Below, piece after piece: positions 8,501-15,627 of a DNA stretch of 16,521 nucleotides. This stretch comes from CBDUQP01 sp965369385 (GTDB lineage Bacteria > Planctomycetota > Phycisphaerae > SM23-33). Position 1 is the first letter of the stretch. Each line of letters opens with the position of its first letter. A program made the translations under genes and the position numbers. Below the pieces are notes generated by a model, which saw nothing but the letters and a program-made list of their open reading frames with translations, did no database searches and had not been told where the DNA came from. Location of the stretch: NCBI GenBank assembly GCA_965369385.1, contig CBDUQP010000082.1, positions 1 through 16,521 of the forward strand. The letters are read 5' to 3'.

Positions 8501-9131
8501 TGTTAACCTCGATGCCATCGGCGAGCAGGAAGAACTCGAGCAACGCCAGGAATTTCTCTCCAAGCAGCTCGGCGATGTTGCTGAGGGCAGGAGCCAGCTC
8601 GAAGAACTTATCCAGAAGATCAACAAGGAAAGCCGCGATCTGTTCCTGGATACCTTCACCGCGGTTCGTGGGCATTTCCAGGAATTGTTCCGCAAGCTTT
8701 TCGGCGGCGGCCGCGCAGATATCATCCTGACCGATCCGGAAGATGTGCTCGAAAGCGGAATAGAGATAGTCGCCCGCCCGCCCGGGAAGGAACTGCGGAA
8801 TCTTACGCTCCTGTCCGGCGGCGAGAAAACTATGACGGCACTTGCGCTGCTGTTCAGCATCTTCAAAGCCAAACCGAGCCCGTTCTGCCTGCTTGACGAA
8901 GTAGACGCAGCACTCGATGAAGCCAACACCGAGCGTTTCAGCCGGCTGTTCGACGAGTTCGCCGGTACGAGCCAGTTCGTGGTTATCTCGCACGCCAAAC
9001 GCACGATGGCCCAAGCCAATGTCCTGTACGGTGTAACGATGCAGGAACCTGGCGTATCGAAACGCATCAGCGTGAAATTCGAAGACACCGGCAATAAGCT
9101 GGATAGGCAACTCGAGCCGGTAGTGGCATGA
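5508..9131 (+). CDS. smc: Chromosome segregation ATPase Smc
   Basis: Smc dimerises through its hinge and, with ScpA and ScpB, loads on DNA and extrudes loops to compact and segregate the chromosome. The 1207 residues match the family length (about 1150-1200). The ATPase head is split: Walker A GPNGCGKS at 31-38, conserved SVIEQGRVE followed by FDEAAGISKYK in the N-terminal part, then the ABC signature LSGGE at 1102-1106 and Walker B FCLLDEVDAALDEAN with Asp1130/Glu1131. Long Glu/Gln/Ala-rich coiled coils (about 165-510 and 685-1035) flank a globular hinge near 515-680, which ends in a GIITRRSEL junction typical of Smc. The ATG at 5508 has GTGAGG about 10 bases upstream and starts the canonical MKLKKLILCGFKSFAD. 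It has its own promoter, and scpA/scpB are not adjacent. All motifs are intact. Confidence 0.98.
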   Translation: MKLKKLILCGFKSFADRTEFHFADGVSCIVGPNGCGKSNVVDAMKWVLGEQSAKSLRGSEMMDVIFNGSSARRASGSAEVTLVFDNSDGLLQVPGDGEGDICETVSVTRRLFRSGQSGYLINKKPSRLKDIREMFMDTGMGRDAYSVIEQGRVELFLQASQDDRRSIFDEAAGISKYKARKKEALRKLERVEQDLLRVNDVLAEIEKRLRSIKYQAGKARNYQNYSEQLSELRSQFFLAQYHTYNTQRTELRQTLDAGNDQMSSIHVMIEQLELAHNATEAEAADLERTAREMQGQIAAMGAQITAGEQREAMLAQKASELKERVVLVASRCEELETKTQAVVAEALQRQGEFEQLETEAVAHRERYEEAREEHTAGEMETAHLRAQLEEDKAAAIDIMRQVAQHNNVIQGNQIRQENLHAQGERLSTRSEEVGESLRTRLAEHAEMAEAFAQAKELVDATQSRLDQTRANTQELSDSEFELRTEMAQSREKHSAVDSRMAALSEMQARLEGVAAGVRKVLKARDEGKLDAIRGMLGDFLETEVAKAPIVEAALAGADQRLVIESMELFGQTEAELRDVLGENGTAEIICIDRAARSIDPTQDVCGGGEQVIARVIDWVSYDQWLSPAMESILGRTFVVQDIRAAVYAADAMDRGCRFVTMTGEVLEADGRVRLSAAKQGAGIITRRSELAELATQSAALAERIGELEGQCRTTREEIKNLENIQQQLRATVYEANTKRVECESRLTQLGEQVERLEQESPVIAEDLRNIAEEIETAARAEQEAGEKVSQLEQLSVQNEQRVAGLEEMIGASAGRQSELAERLTELKVTMASAEQKKLSLRDTVASLNRQKSQMTQDLENGRGEIELNRQRATDAEDGIESARQETEAIGVRRQALQVDSVDVEETRSGLHERLGAIRDQLASQRKTQEESTESVNSLRVKLGQIDTNVENLIARARDEMDMDITQCLNNYEHDAQRDWDAVRTQIDDLQQKIKRLGNVNLDAIGEQEELEQRQEFLSKQLGDVAEGRSQLEELIQKINKESRDLFLDTFTAVRGHFQELFRKLFGGGRADIILTDPEDVLESGIEIVARPPGKELRNLTLLSGGEKTMTALALLFSIFKAKPSPFCLLDEVDAALDEANTERFSRLFDEFAGTSQFVVISHAKRTMAQANVLYGVTMQEPGVSKRISVKFEDTGNKLDRQLEPVVA

Positions 9132-9245
9132 CGCAACTGTAGGAACGCCGCTGGCTGGCCCGCGAGGCCGCGATGTAGCCAGGTGCGCTATCGTGAATTC
9201 CCCAAACCGGTTACGCCACGTATTCTGTCGGCTTATGCCAATGGG

Positions 9246-9274
9246 TTGTCGGCGGCGGTGCGGTGCGGTATACT
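9246..9274 (+). promoter_or_regulatory. Promoter of efp
   Basis: TTGTCG (9246-9251), a 17-base spacer and TATACT (9269-9274) match the sigma70 consensus at 4/6 and 5/6. The start site would be near 9281, leaving a leader of about 35 bases. This is the most consensus-like -10 box in the window, fitting a highly expressed translation factor. Confidence 0.65.
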
Positions 9275-9314
9275 GTCTGCCCCGTAACCTAATTGAGCCT
9301 GGAGATGAGTAGAT

Positions 9315-9872
9315 ATGAGCATTAAAGCAAGTAACCTTCGTAACGGTATGGGTGTTAAGTGGAAAGATGGCATCTGGATAGTCTTTAAGGTTGATCACGT
9401 AGTGAAAGGCAAGGGCGGTTCGTTGATGCAGATTGATCTGCGTAACGCCAAGACCGGACAGCTCGTCCCGCAGCGTTTCGGCGTTAACGATAAGTTGGAA
9501 GAAGTGTATTTCGATCGCAAGAAGATGGAATACCTTTACTCCGACAATTCCAATCACGTCCTCATGGACGAGAGTTATGAGCAGTTCGAAGTGCCCAAAG
9601 AGCTTCTTGGCGAGCTTTCTGTATATCTTACGGAAAATCTGCCGATGGAAGTGTGCATCGCCGAAGGCAAGATAATGTCCATTGAAATTCCGCACACGGT
9701 AACTCTCAAGATTACCGATACGCCGCCGCAGGTTAAGGGCGCCACCGCCACCAACCAGTACAAGGAAGCCATCTGCGAAGGTGGCGCCAAGGTGAAGGTG
9801 CCTCCGTTCGTCAATAACGAGGAAGAGATTATCGTGGACACGCGCACAGGCGAATACGTAAGCCGGGCGTAG
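9315..9872 (+). CDS. efp: Elongation factor P
   Basis: EF-P binds between the P and E sites of the ribosome and rescues ribosomes stalled at consecutive prolines. The 185-residue product has the three beta-barrel architecture: a KOW-like domain I (about 1-64), domain II (about 65-128) with the LPMEVCIAEGKI-type segment, and domain III ending in the family signature VDTRTGEYVSRA. The loop that carries the post-translational modification reads KGKGGS (31-36); Lys33 aligns with the Lys34 that EpmA lysylates in E. coli, but the usual PGK proline is missing and a Lys-Gly pair takes its place. GGAG (9301-9304) lies about 10 bases before the ATG. The gene is monocistronic, with its own promoter and terminator. 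No modification enzyme is encoded nearby. Confidence 0.97.
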   Translation: MSIKASNLRNGMGVKWKDGIWIVFKVDHVVKGKGGSLMQIDLRNAKTGQLVPQRFGVNDKLEEVYFDRKKMEYLYSDNSNHVLMDESYEQFEVPKELLGELSVYLTENLPMEVCIAEGKIMSIEIPHTVTLKITDTPPQVKGATATNQYKEAICEGGAKVKVPPFVNNEEEIIVDTRTGEYVSRA

Positions 9873-9905
9873 TTTCCAGACGCACCGAACCCAACAAAAT
9901 AAGAA

Positions 9906-9939
9906 GCGGGCGACCCATGACAGGTCGTCCGCCTTTTTT
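9906..9939 (+). terminator. Rho-independent terminator after efp
   Basis: GCGGGCGACC (9906-9915) pairs with GGTCGTCCGC (9923-9932) over a 7-base loop with one G-T wobble. Six T's follow (9934-9939). The hairpin begins 33 bases after the efp stop and lies between the convergent efp and PHP-domain genes. Confidence 0.92.
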
Positions 9940-9974
9940 GCGATATTGTTTTGGGCTCTGTACGCCTTGCCGGG

Positions 9975-10868
9975 TTACAGGATTATCGGCGGGGTCCATG
10001 CTCGCATGCCGTTTGCGTCCGTAACGCTTGCCCGCATGTATTTCCAGATCTCCCCGTCAGGTGCGTCAATTGAATACTCCGTGAGCGTTTCGCCATCTTC
10101 CGCCACGAGCCAACTGCCGTTGCAGCAAGTCTGCCCCAGGAAGGTAATCTTGTCAACGGGCGAGCACTTGATCGTCAACTTGTCGTCCTTGACTCCGAAG
10201 TACTCTATCTGGGGACCACGCGACGGATAGAACGCACCTGTGCGGAACGCTTCCATGAAGCATTCTGTAGTCAGCTCGGGCATCTTGAACCACGTCCATC
10301 CGCCGAATATCTCAACTTTAGTCGGGAAGTGCACGTCGTCGACCGCGATTGGCGGCAGGATCATGCCGCGATCCAATGCGTTCGTCCATTCGTTCTCGCT
10401 ATAACCTCGATCAAAATTGCTGCACGTGCTGTTCCACACTTCCATGGCTCTGAGGCCTTTTAGATTGCGGAAGTCCTGGAAGCTTTGGCCGGTCCAGTGT
10501 GGGTGTGCCAGCGAGCTCTCTCCGCCGGATGCCGCTACCTTGGCTATCGCTTCGTTTGCATCCTGAATCTCGTTAAGGTCCAGCCCATAGGGAACGTTCA
10601 GGCCGACAATGTGATACGCGTTGTCTACGGTCGGGCACGGCGGATGATATTCGGTTCCGCTGATTACCAGAAAACCGTCGCGCTGCATATCGGTCACATC
10701 ATGCGTCGTGTAGTGGTCGGTCAGGGCAAGTATGTCATAACGCTTGTCGTAATAGGCGTCGAGTGCTTCCTGCGGTGTCATCTGACCGTCGGAAGTGGTG
10801 GTGTGGGTGTGAAGATTGGCTTTGTACCAGTTTCCTGGAAGTTCGAACGGATTAAGAAGGGTGGTCAT
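9975..10868 (-). CDS. PHP-domain metal-dependent hydrolase
   Basis: PHP-domain enzymes use a cluster of two or three metal ions to hydrolyse phosphoesters; relatives include histidinol phosphatase, polymerase PHP domains and CehA/McbA-type esterases. The 297-residue product shows the metal-ligand motifs in order: HTHTTTSDG (residues 20-28), TDH (50-52), GTEYH (71-75), HPHW (122-125), EVWN (143-146) and DDVH (177-180). A beta-rich tail (about 215-297) follows the PHP barrel, as in CehA-like proteins. No signal peptide is evident, so it is probably cytoplasmic. The ATG at 10868 was chosen over an adjacent in-frame TTG; GAGGAG lies 8 bases upstream. It converges with efp and stands alone. The substrate is unknown: a nucleotide, sugar phosphate or phosphodiester is plausible from the fold. 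Confidence 0.9.
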   Translation of the reverse strand: MTTLLNPFELPGNWYKANLHTHTTTSDGQMTPQEALDAYYDKRYDILALTDHYTTHDVTDMQRDGFLVISGTEYHPPCPTVDNAYHIVGLNVPYGLDLNEIQDANEAIAKVAASGGESSLAHPHWTGQSFQDFRNLKGLRAMEVWNSTCSNFDRGYSENEWTNALDRGMILPPIAVDDVHFPTKVEIFGGWTWFKMPELTTECFMEAFRTGAFYPSRGPQIEYFGVKDDKLTIKCSPVDKITFLGQTCCNGSWLVAEDGETLTEYSIDAPDGEIWKYMRASVTDANGMRAWTPPIIL

Positions 10869-10882
10869 CAAAACAACTCCTC

Positions 10883-11298
10883 AAGAGCGGCTTTCAGTGT
10901 GGATGGGACGTTTTCCCTGATCCTTGAATATCGAGGATAGCCGATTCGCAGCGCGAGTCAATCCTGTTCTTCACACTCTTTGAGAGTTTTCAGCGTGTTT
11001 CCGTCAGGCAATTGCCTCAGCCAAAAGCTTGCGATTCTTATCGCGGGGCTCGTTCGGGCCCGGTCCGGGCGGGAAGATAGCCAGACGCAAATCGCTATCA
11101 TAGAGCTGAGAGATGGCCTCAGCCCAGTCTTCGCCGCCGACTGGATGGAGCGAGTAGTGCCACTGGCTGAACTTCGTCGCTGATTAGACAGGGCGTCTCC
11201 ATTATCTAATGATCAGTGCCAATTACTGCGCACCAACCCCAGCCGCATCCTGTCAATCAGACTGTTTCAATTGGATATTAGCAGGGCACGGGAATGCT
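10883..11298. other. Intergenic region with a gene remnant
   Basis: Apart from the coding-like minus-strand stretch listed separately (11004-11183), this 416-base gap shows only a 12-base perfect palindrome, AGGCAATTGCCT (11006-11017), which overlaps the end of that stretch. No terminator is clear after the HEAT gene and no convincing promoter was found for the PHP gene. Confidence 0.4.
11004..11183 (-). pseudogene. Coding-like fragment without a start codon
   Basis: A minus-strand frame of 59 codons ends in TGA (11004-11006) and is closed upstream by TAA (11184-11186). Its translation looks like real protein: segments include QWHYSLHPVGGEDWAEAI, DSDLRLAIFPPGPGPNEP and KNRKLLAEAIA. Third codon positions are clearly G/C-biased, as in the window's real genes. 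It has no ATG, GTG or TTG at its beginning and no ribosome-binding site, so it is probably the 3' remnant of a decayed gene or the product of a frameshift. An ATG in another frame (around 11200) runs into this region and then terminates. I do not recognise the family. A chance open frame remains possible. Confidence 0.35.
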
Positions 11299-12810
11299 CT
11301 AGTTCGTGCTTGTTTTCAGCATTTTGAGTGCCGCGGGCATTTGCCCGTTCATCTTGACTAGATACCAACTTGCGAGTGCAGCTATTTCGTTTCGTCCGCT
11401 GCTTCTCTTCACCAGTGATTGCAGGTTGCTGCGGGCTCGGGTGTCGCCAAATCGCCCCAGCACAAGTGTGCCGTCACTTGCTATTTCCGGATACGGGCTT
11501 TCTAACAGTTTGGCGGCCATGTCGCGTGTATTGCGATTCTTGGTGGAAACCAGACCGGCGGCGGCACAGCGTTTGATTGATGAGTATCTGCCGTCAAGTA
11601 TGCTTTTCAGCCCGCTCATCGCCCGGGGGGTGCCCAGGTCAGCCAACCAATTGGACACCTGCGTTGCGAGCCTGTGCTCGGCCCCCATTGTCCTGGAGTA
11701 GGGGTCGATGCGGTTGATGTATCCCAGCATACCAGGCGTGTAGAAGTCGGCTTTTTTGGCGAGCGTTTTCACGTCTTCTCTGGCGCGAAGTAGCACATAG
11801 TTGGTTACTATGGGTTGGTCGACTTTCATTGCTGCATCGACTGCCTGTTCGGCTTTGTCGTTGGGAAGTTCCTTGCTCTTGCGTGCCAGTTCGAACCTTG
11901 CCAGCGTTACAAACGGCAGCGTGAGTTTGCTTTTGGCTATTGCTTTGAGATACTTTCTCGCATTTTTGCGTTCGGCGAGAATCTTCAGGACGCTCACGCG
12001 AAAGATTATCTGATCTCTCTTTGATTTCTTCAGGGCTTTGCGTATCGCGCCAAACAGCACCTTTGAAGCCTTGGGTGATGAGTTTCCCAGAGCCCGGCAG
12101 GCGAGTATTCGTATTGCAAGCGATTGGTTCGTGTCGTTTATCAGTCTCTTGGCAAGCGGGGCGGCTGCGGTTACTTTCTCTTCGGATATGTGCATCAGCA
12201 GGATCCGAAGCGTGCCGTCATTGGTTTTGGCCTGCATTAACTTGCTGAGCGTGTCATAGTATTCCGTGTGCCCTGAAGCCAGCAGGCTCATCATGGCCAT
12301 CGAAGATGTGAGCTGTTCTCTGGATTTTGTGAGTCGCTTGAGTATCTCGATAGCCTTGGCGTCGCCGGTTCGCTTGGCAAGCATCCTGGCTGCGATGGAT
12401 TGTATTCCTTCATCGTCAATCTTGATCGCTTCGGCGAGAAGATCGGTTGACGCCGCTTCCATGTCCAGCAGAAGCGCCATCGCCTCGGCACGAATAATCA
12501 TCGCCGGGTCTGTCCGAACACGAAGGATCAATGCGTCGATAACCTTCTTGCCTCCGATATTACCGAGTGCTTTTGTGGCGAACATCCTCTTACGCTTGTC
12601 AGAACTCTTGGACAGGGAAATGAATACCTCGGTCAGATCCTTGTCGCCGGTAGCCGCCAGAGTGCCTAGCGTGATCTCCCTCATGCGGGGATTCTTGAGA
12701 GAGTCTTGCAGCCAGTTATAGCCTACCCGGTGTTCCGCCAACGCGGGCAGAACCGGTGTGGTGATAATTACTGCCAGTAGTGTCGCCAGTATATGCTTGG
12801 GGTTAGTCAA
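11299..12810 (-). CDS. Secreted HEAT-repeat protein
   Basis: The 503-residue product has an N-terminal signal peptide (hydrophobic residues about 7-24, cleavage probable after ALA at about residue 25) followed almost entirely by paired amphipathic helices of the HEAT or PBS-lyase-like type. Recurring units carry Ala/Leu-rich helices with patterns such as RMFATKALGNIGGKKVIDAL, near residue 75, and similar units recur to about 480. Such solenoids serve as protein-binding scaffolds; no catalytic motif is visible. The start is a TTG at 12810, supported by GGAG 7 bases upstream; no ATG fits. It lies 135 bases downstream of the MoxR-type ATPase on the same strand, and that gap carries a perfect 17-base palindrome. 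The partner and pathway are unknown; a periplasmic or cell-surface location is inferred from the signal peptide. Confidence 0.82.
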   Translation of the reverse strand: MTNPKHILATLLAVIITTPVLPALAEHRVGYNWLQDSLKNPRMREITLGTLAATGDKDLTEVFISLSKSSDKRKRMFATKALGNIGGKKVIDALILRVRTDPAMIIRAEAMALLLDMEAASTDLLAEAIKIDDEGIQSIAARMLAKRTGDAKAIEILKRLTKSREQLTSSMAMMSLLASGHTEYYDTLSKLMQAKTNDGTLRILLMHISEEKVTAAAPLAKRLINDTNQSLAIRILACRALGNSSPKASKVLFGAIRKALKKSKRDQIIFRVSVLKILAERKNARKYLKAIAKSKLTLPFVTLARFELARKSKELPNDKAEQAVDAAMKVDQPIVTNYVLLRAREDVKTLAKKADFYTPGMLGYINRIDPYSRTMGAEHRLATQVSNWLADLGTPRAMSGLKSILDGRYSSIKRCAAAGLVSTKNRNTRDMAAKLLESPYPEIASDGTLVLGRFGDTRARSNLQSLVKRSSGRNEIAALASWYLVKMNGQMPAALKMLKTSTN

Positions 12811-12846
12811 CTCTGTTCTCCAAAGGTGCGGTGCTTTAGTACTTTG

Positions 12847-12863
12847 TGACAGGAATCCTGTCA
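12847..12863. promoter_or_regulatory. Perfect 17-base inverted repeat, candidate operator
   Basis: TGACAGGA and TCCTGTCA are perfect 8-base arms around a single A. The site lies 36 bases upstream of the TTG start of the HEAT-repeat gene, between it and the MoxR-type gene. The one-base centre argues against an RNA hairpin with T-tract termination and fits a binding site for a dimeric regulator. No regulator gene is adjacent. Confidence 0.45.
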
Positions 12864-12945
12864 GGTAATGCCTCGGCTGCTACATCCGCCAGGGCCGGAC
12901 TTAGGAATCTATAAATATGAATCTGTCGAGTTCGCCGGGGCAAAA

Positions 12946-13971
12946 TCAAATGCCGGCCGGCGTTGCTGCGTTGCGATAGTCATCCGTGCCTGGCTCATGG
13001 ACCGAGTCCAGCAGTCTTTCGACTATCTTGTCCGGCGTGAGGCCTTCGGCATCGGCATTAAAGTTGGTGAAGAGGCGATGCCTTAAAACCGGGGCCGCCA
13101 CTTCCCGAACGTCATCACATGACACGTTCATTCGTCCCCGCAGCAGGGCACGGCTCTTGGCACCCAGCACCAGATACTGTGCGGCGCGAGGTCCCGCACC
13201 CCAGGACAGATAGTTTCGCACAAATTCGGGGGCAGTACCGTCGGTAGGGCGTGACGCACGCGTCAGGTTTACTGCGTAATCCACCACGTGTTGACTGACG
13301 GGAACCTGACGGACGACTTGCTGCAGTTGGCAGATGTCCTTTCCGCTGAGCACCGGCTGAACGCTTGCAGTTTCTGTGGACGTGGTCGAAGCGACGATCA
13401 TGCGTTCCTCGTCGCGGGTGGGATAATCCACGTTAATCAAGAACATGAATCTGTCGAGCTGGGCTTCGGGCAGTGGGTAAGTGCCTTCCTGTTCGATGGG
13501 GTTCTGTGTCGCGAGCACAAAGAACGGGAGATCGAGATCGTAGGTGTTCCTGCCGGCTGTGATGTGGTATTCCTGCATCGCCTGCAGCAGGGCGGCTTGG
13601 GTTTTGGGTGGCGTGCGGTTGATCTCGTCGGCGAGTATGATATTGGCGAAAAGTGGGCCTTTGACGAACGTGAACAGGCGTTTTCCGGTGGTATGGTCTT
13701 CTTCGATAACATCGGTGCCCGTGATATCGGAGGGCATGAGATCGGGCGTGAACTGTATGCGGCTGAATTGCAGATCAAGCGTCTTTGCCAGTGTGGATAT
13801 CAGGAGCGTTTTCGCCAGGCCCGGTACGCCAACGAGAAGACAGTGTCCGCGGCTTATGATCGCCTGGAGGATGAGTTCGATAACGCTGTCCTGGCCGATG
13901 ATTACCTTGCCGAGCTCAGCCAGCAGTGCGGATTTGGTCTTTGTGAAGTTGTCGAGGATTTCTGTATTCAC
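12946..13971 (-). CDS. MoxR-family AAA+ ATPase
   Basis: MoxR ATPases act as chaperones that mature or regulate enzyme and surface complexes, usually with VWA-domain partners. The 341-residue product has the family length and motifs: Walker A GVPGLAKT (48-55), Walker B IILADEINR (111-119), the TPPKTQAALLQAMQE helix (120-134), sensor-1 ATQNP (154-158) and LDRFMF (172-177), followed by the C-terminal lid. The first possible start in the frame is a GTG at 13971; an in-frame TGA lies five codons upstream, and only a weak AGG is found at the ribosome-binding position. In many bacteria moxR is followed by DUF58 and VWA (Bat) genes. Here the next gene downstream is instead a secreted HEAT-repeat protein, and mgtE lies 106 bases upstream on the same strand. 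Family is certain; the client is unknown. Confidence 0.95.
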   Translation of the reverse strand: MNTEILDNFTKTKSALLAELGKVIIGQDSVIELILQAIISRGHCLLVGVPGLAKTLLISTLAKTLDLQFSRIQFTPDLMPSDITGTDVIEEDHTTGKRLFTFVKGPLFANIILADEINRTPPKTQAALLQAMQEYHITAGRNTYDLDLPFFVLATQNPIEQEGTYPLPEAQLDRFMFLINVDYPTRDEERMIVASTTSTETASVQPVLSGKDICQLQQVVRQVPVSQHVVDYAVNLTRASRPTDGTAPEFVRNYLSWGAGPRAAQYLVLGAKSRALLRGRMNVSCDDVREVAAPVLRHRLFTNFNADAEGLTPDKIVERLLDSVHEPGTDDYRNAATPAGI

Positions 13972-14077
13972 TTGATTGCCTGTTCAGTTGTTGACCTGCT
14001 GCAGTTCAACGCTTGGGCCGCCGCAATAATGCATCCCTGAAGTTCCGCACTCGCAACGGAATCCTCTTTTCAACGGA

Positions 14078-15466
14078 CTAACTGGCCCATAGCAGGATCC
14101 CAGCCGCTACGCTAAAGTAGACGAGCGTGCCTGACAGGTCCATCAGTGACGCGATGAACGGTCCGCTGGTGACGGCGGGATCCAGGCCGACTCGTTTGAA
14201 TATGAATGGCAGCATGGCACCCACCAGATTGGCCAGCGTGACTACCAGCGGAATCGCCACTGCGACCGCGATTGCCAGTTTATAAAGCATATCCGGTGCG
14301 ATTTGTGCTCCCCCGTCGACCCGCAGCAGCGGCGAGAACATATATGCAGCCATGAACCCGATCACGCCCAGGAACAGGCCCATCACCACGCCTCGCACCA
14401 ATTCGTGCTTGAGCACTTTCAGCCAGTCGCCAAGGTTCACTTCCTGCACCGCCATTCCGCGAATCATCAGTGCCGACATCTGCGACCCGGTATTACCGGC
14501 CGGCGAGTTGATCAGAGGCATGAACAGTACGAGCACCGCAAACATTTGCATCGTGGTATAGTTGGTCAACGCCAGAGTAGTCAGCATTTGCACGCACAGT
14601 AGCATAGCAAGCGTCGGGAGTCTCTTTCGCAGCATTCCGCCGAATCCCGTCGAAAAATAGTTGTGCTCCAATGCCGACATGCCAGCCATCTTCTGGATAT
14701 CTTCGGTATCTTCTTCTTCTGCTACGTCGAGGATATCATCAACGGTGACGATCCCCACAAGCACGCGCTGGCTGTTGACCACGGGCAGGACTATGGCATC
14801 GTATTTCTTGAATTTATCGACCGCGGTTTCCTGGTCATCGGTGGCCTCCAGAAACGTCACCTGTTCATCCATCAGATCACTCGCCAGGGCGTCCTCGTCG
14901 GCCAGCACTATCTGCTCAAGGCGCAATTCATCCAGCAGTTTCCAGTGATCGTTTACCACGTATATGGCGTTGAGCGTTTCCTTGCCCTCTCCCACGGACC
15001 GTATGTGGGCGAGTATATGCGTGATGGTCCAGTCGGGGCGCACTGCGAGATATGAAGGCGTCATCCGCCTTCCAATGCTGTCTTCGGGGTAATTCAGCAG
15101 CGTTCTTGCTATCTGGAGCTGATCGCCGCGGAGCAGATTAAGCAAACGCTGGGCCACCTCGCCGGGCAGTTCCTCAAGCAGCTCGGTGCGATCATCAGCC
15201 GGCATATCATTGACGAGTGTGGCGACTTTGTCGGACGAGAGAGTTTCAACCAGTTCTTCCTGCTGCTCGATAGCCAGATCGCCGAAAATGTCGGCCGCCT
15301 CTTCCTTTCCGAGCAGGCGGAATGCCACCGCGAGTTCCTCACCATGAAGTTCCGAGATGAGCTCGGTCAGGTAGTGAATCTCCATATTGCGAATGATGGC
15401 CTTGAGGGACTGGAAGTCCTTGGCTTCGATCAGATCGCTAATCTCGGGTTGTATGGCATCCGTCAT
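14078..15466 (-). CDS. mgtE: MgtE-type magnesium transporter
   Basis: MgtE is a dimeric Mg2+-selective channel of the inner membrane whose cytosolic domains close the pore when Mg2+ is plentiful. The 462-residue product has the whole family layout: an alpha-helical MgtE N domain (about 1-130), two CBS domains (about 136-255), the plug-helix region, and a five-helix membrane domain (about 285-462). Diagnostic motifs are PLINSPAGNTGSQ (317-329) and LDPAVTSGP (428-436), the latter carrying the Asp that corresponds to the pore Mg2+ site in Thermus MgtE. The ATG at 15466 was chosen; an in-frame TTG directly precedes it. No good ribosome-binding site is visible, so translation may be weakly initiated. 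The gene is divergent from rnpB across about 160 bases, too little to hold an M-box riboswitch. Confidence 0.96.
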   Translation of the reverse strand: MTDAIQPEISDLIEAKDFQSLKAIIRNMEIHYLTELISELHGEELAVAFRLLGKEEAADIFGDLAIEQQEELVETLSSDKVATLVNDMPADDRTELLEELPGEVAQRLLNLLRGDQLQIARTLLNYPEDSIGRRMTPSYLAVRPDWTITHILAHIRSVGEGKETLNAIYVVNDHWKLLDELRLEQIVLADEDALASDLMDEQVTFLEATDDQETAVDKFKKYDAIVLPVVNSQRVLVGIVTVDDILDVAEEEDTEDIQKMAGMSALEHNYFSTGFGGMLRKRLPTLAMLLCVQMLTTLALTNYTTMQMFAVLVLFMPLINSPAGNTGSQMSALMIRGMAVQEVNLGDWLKVLKHELVRGVVMGLFLGVIGFMAAYMFSPLLRVDGGAQIAPDMLYKLAIAVAVAIPLVVTLANLVGAMLPFIFKRVGLDPAVTSGPFIASLMDLSGTLVYFSVAAGILLWAS

Positions 15467-15592
15467 CAATGCAAGGTACTCGGGTTTGGGATTTTATGGG
15501 TATTATGGCGAGCGTAGCCTGCAACGTAATGATATTGTGCCTTCATGGGGGTCGCAAGTCAACGAAGGGGCGATTCGGTGGTAGAATATGTG

Positions 15593-15621
15593 CTGAAACA
15601 CGGGGGCTTTGGGAGTACAAT
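15593..15621 (+). promoter_or_regulatory. Promoter of rnpB
   Basis: CTGAAA (15593-15598), a 17-base spacer and TACAAT (15616-15621) match the consensus at 4/6 and 5/6. The predicted start, 7 bases after the -10, is 15628, exactly where the P1 helix of the RNase P RNA begins. That agreement supports both calls. Confidence 0.7.
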
Positions 15622-15627
15622 GCTGGC

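Noticed and set aside
9151..9182. CTGGCT/AGCCAG inverted repeat after smc
   Set aside because: The arms are only 6 bases with a 20-base interior, and no T-run follows, so it is not a convincing terminator.
8298..9695. A 465-codon open frame on the minus strand across the end of smc and most of efp
   Set aside because: It lies opposite two unmistakable genes and its translation matches no family pattern. It is a shadow produced by their codon bias.
13288..14040. A 250-codon plus-strand open frame across the MoxR gene
   Set aside because: It is antisense to the Walker A/B-bearing MoxR frame and has no motifs of its own.
15467..15592. Possible M-box magnesium riboswitch ahead of mgtE
   Set aside because: The space before the divergent rnpB promoter is only about 125 bases, and I found no M-box-like conserved elements in it.
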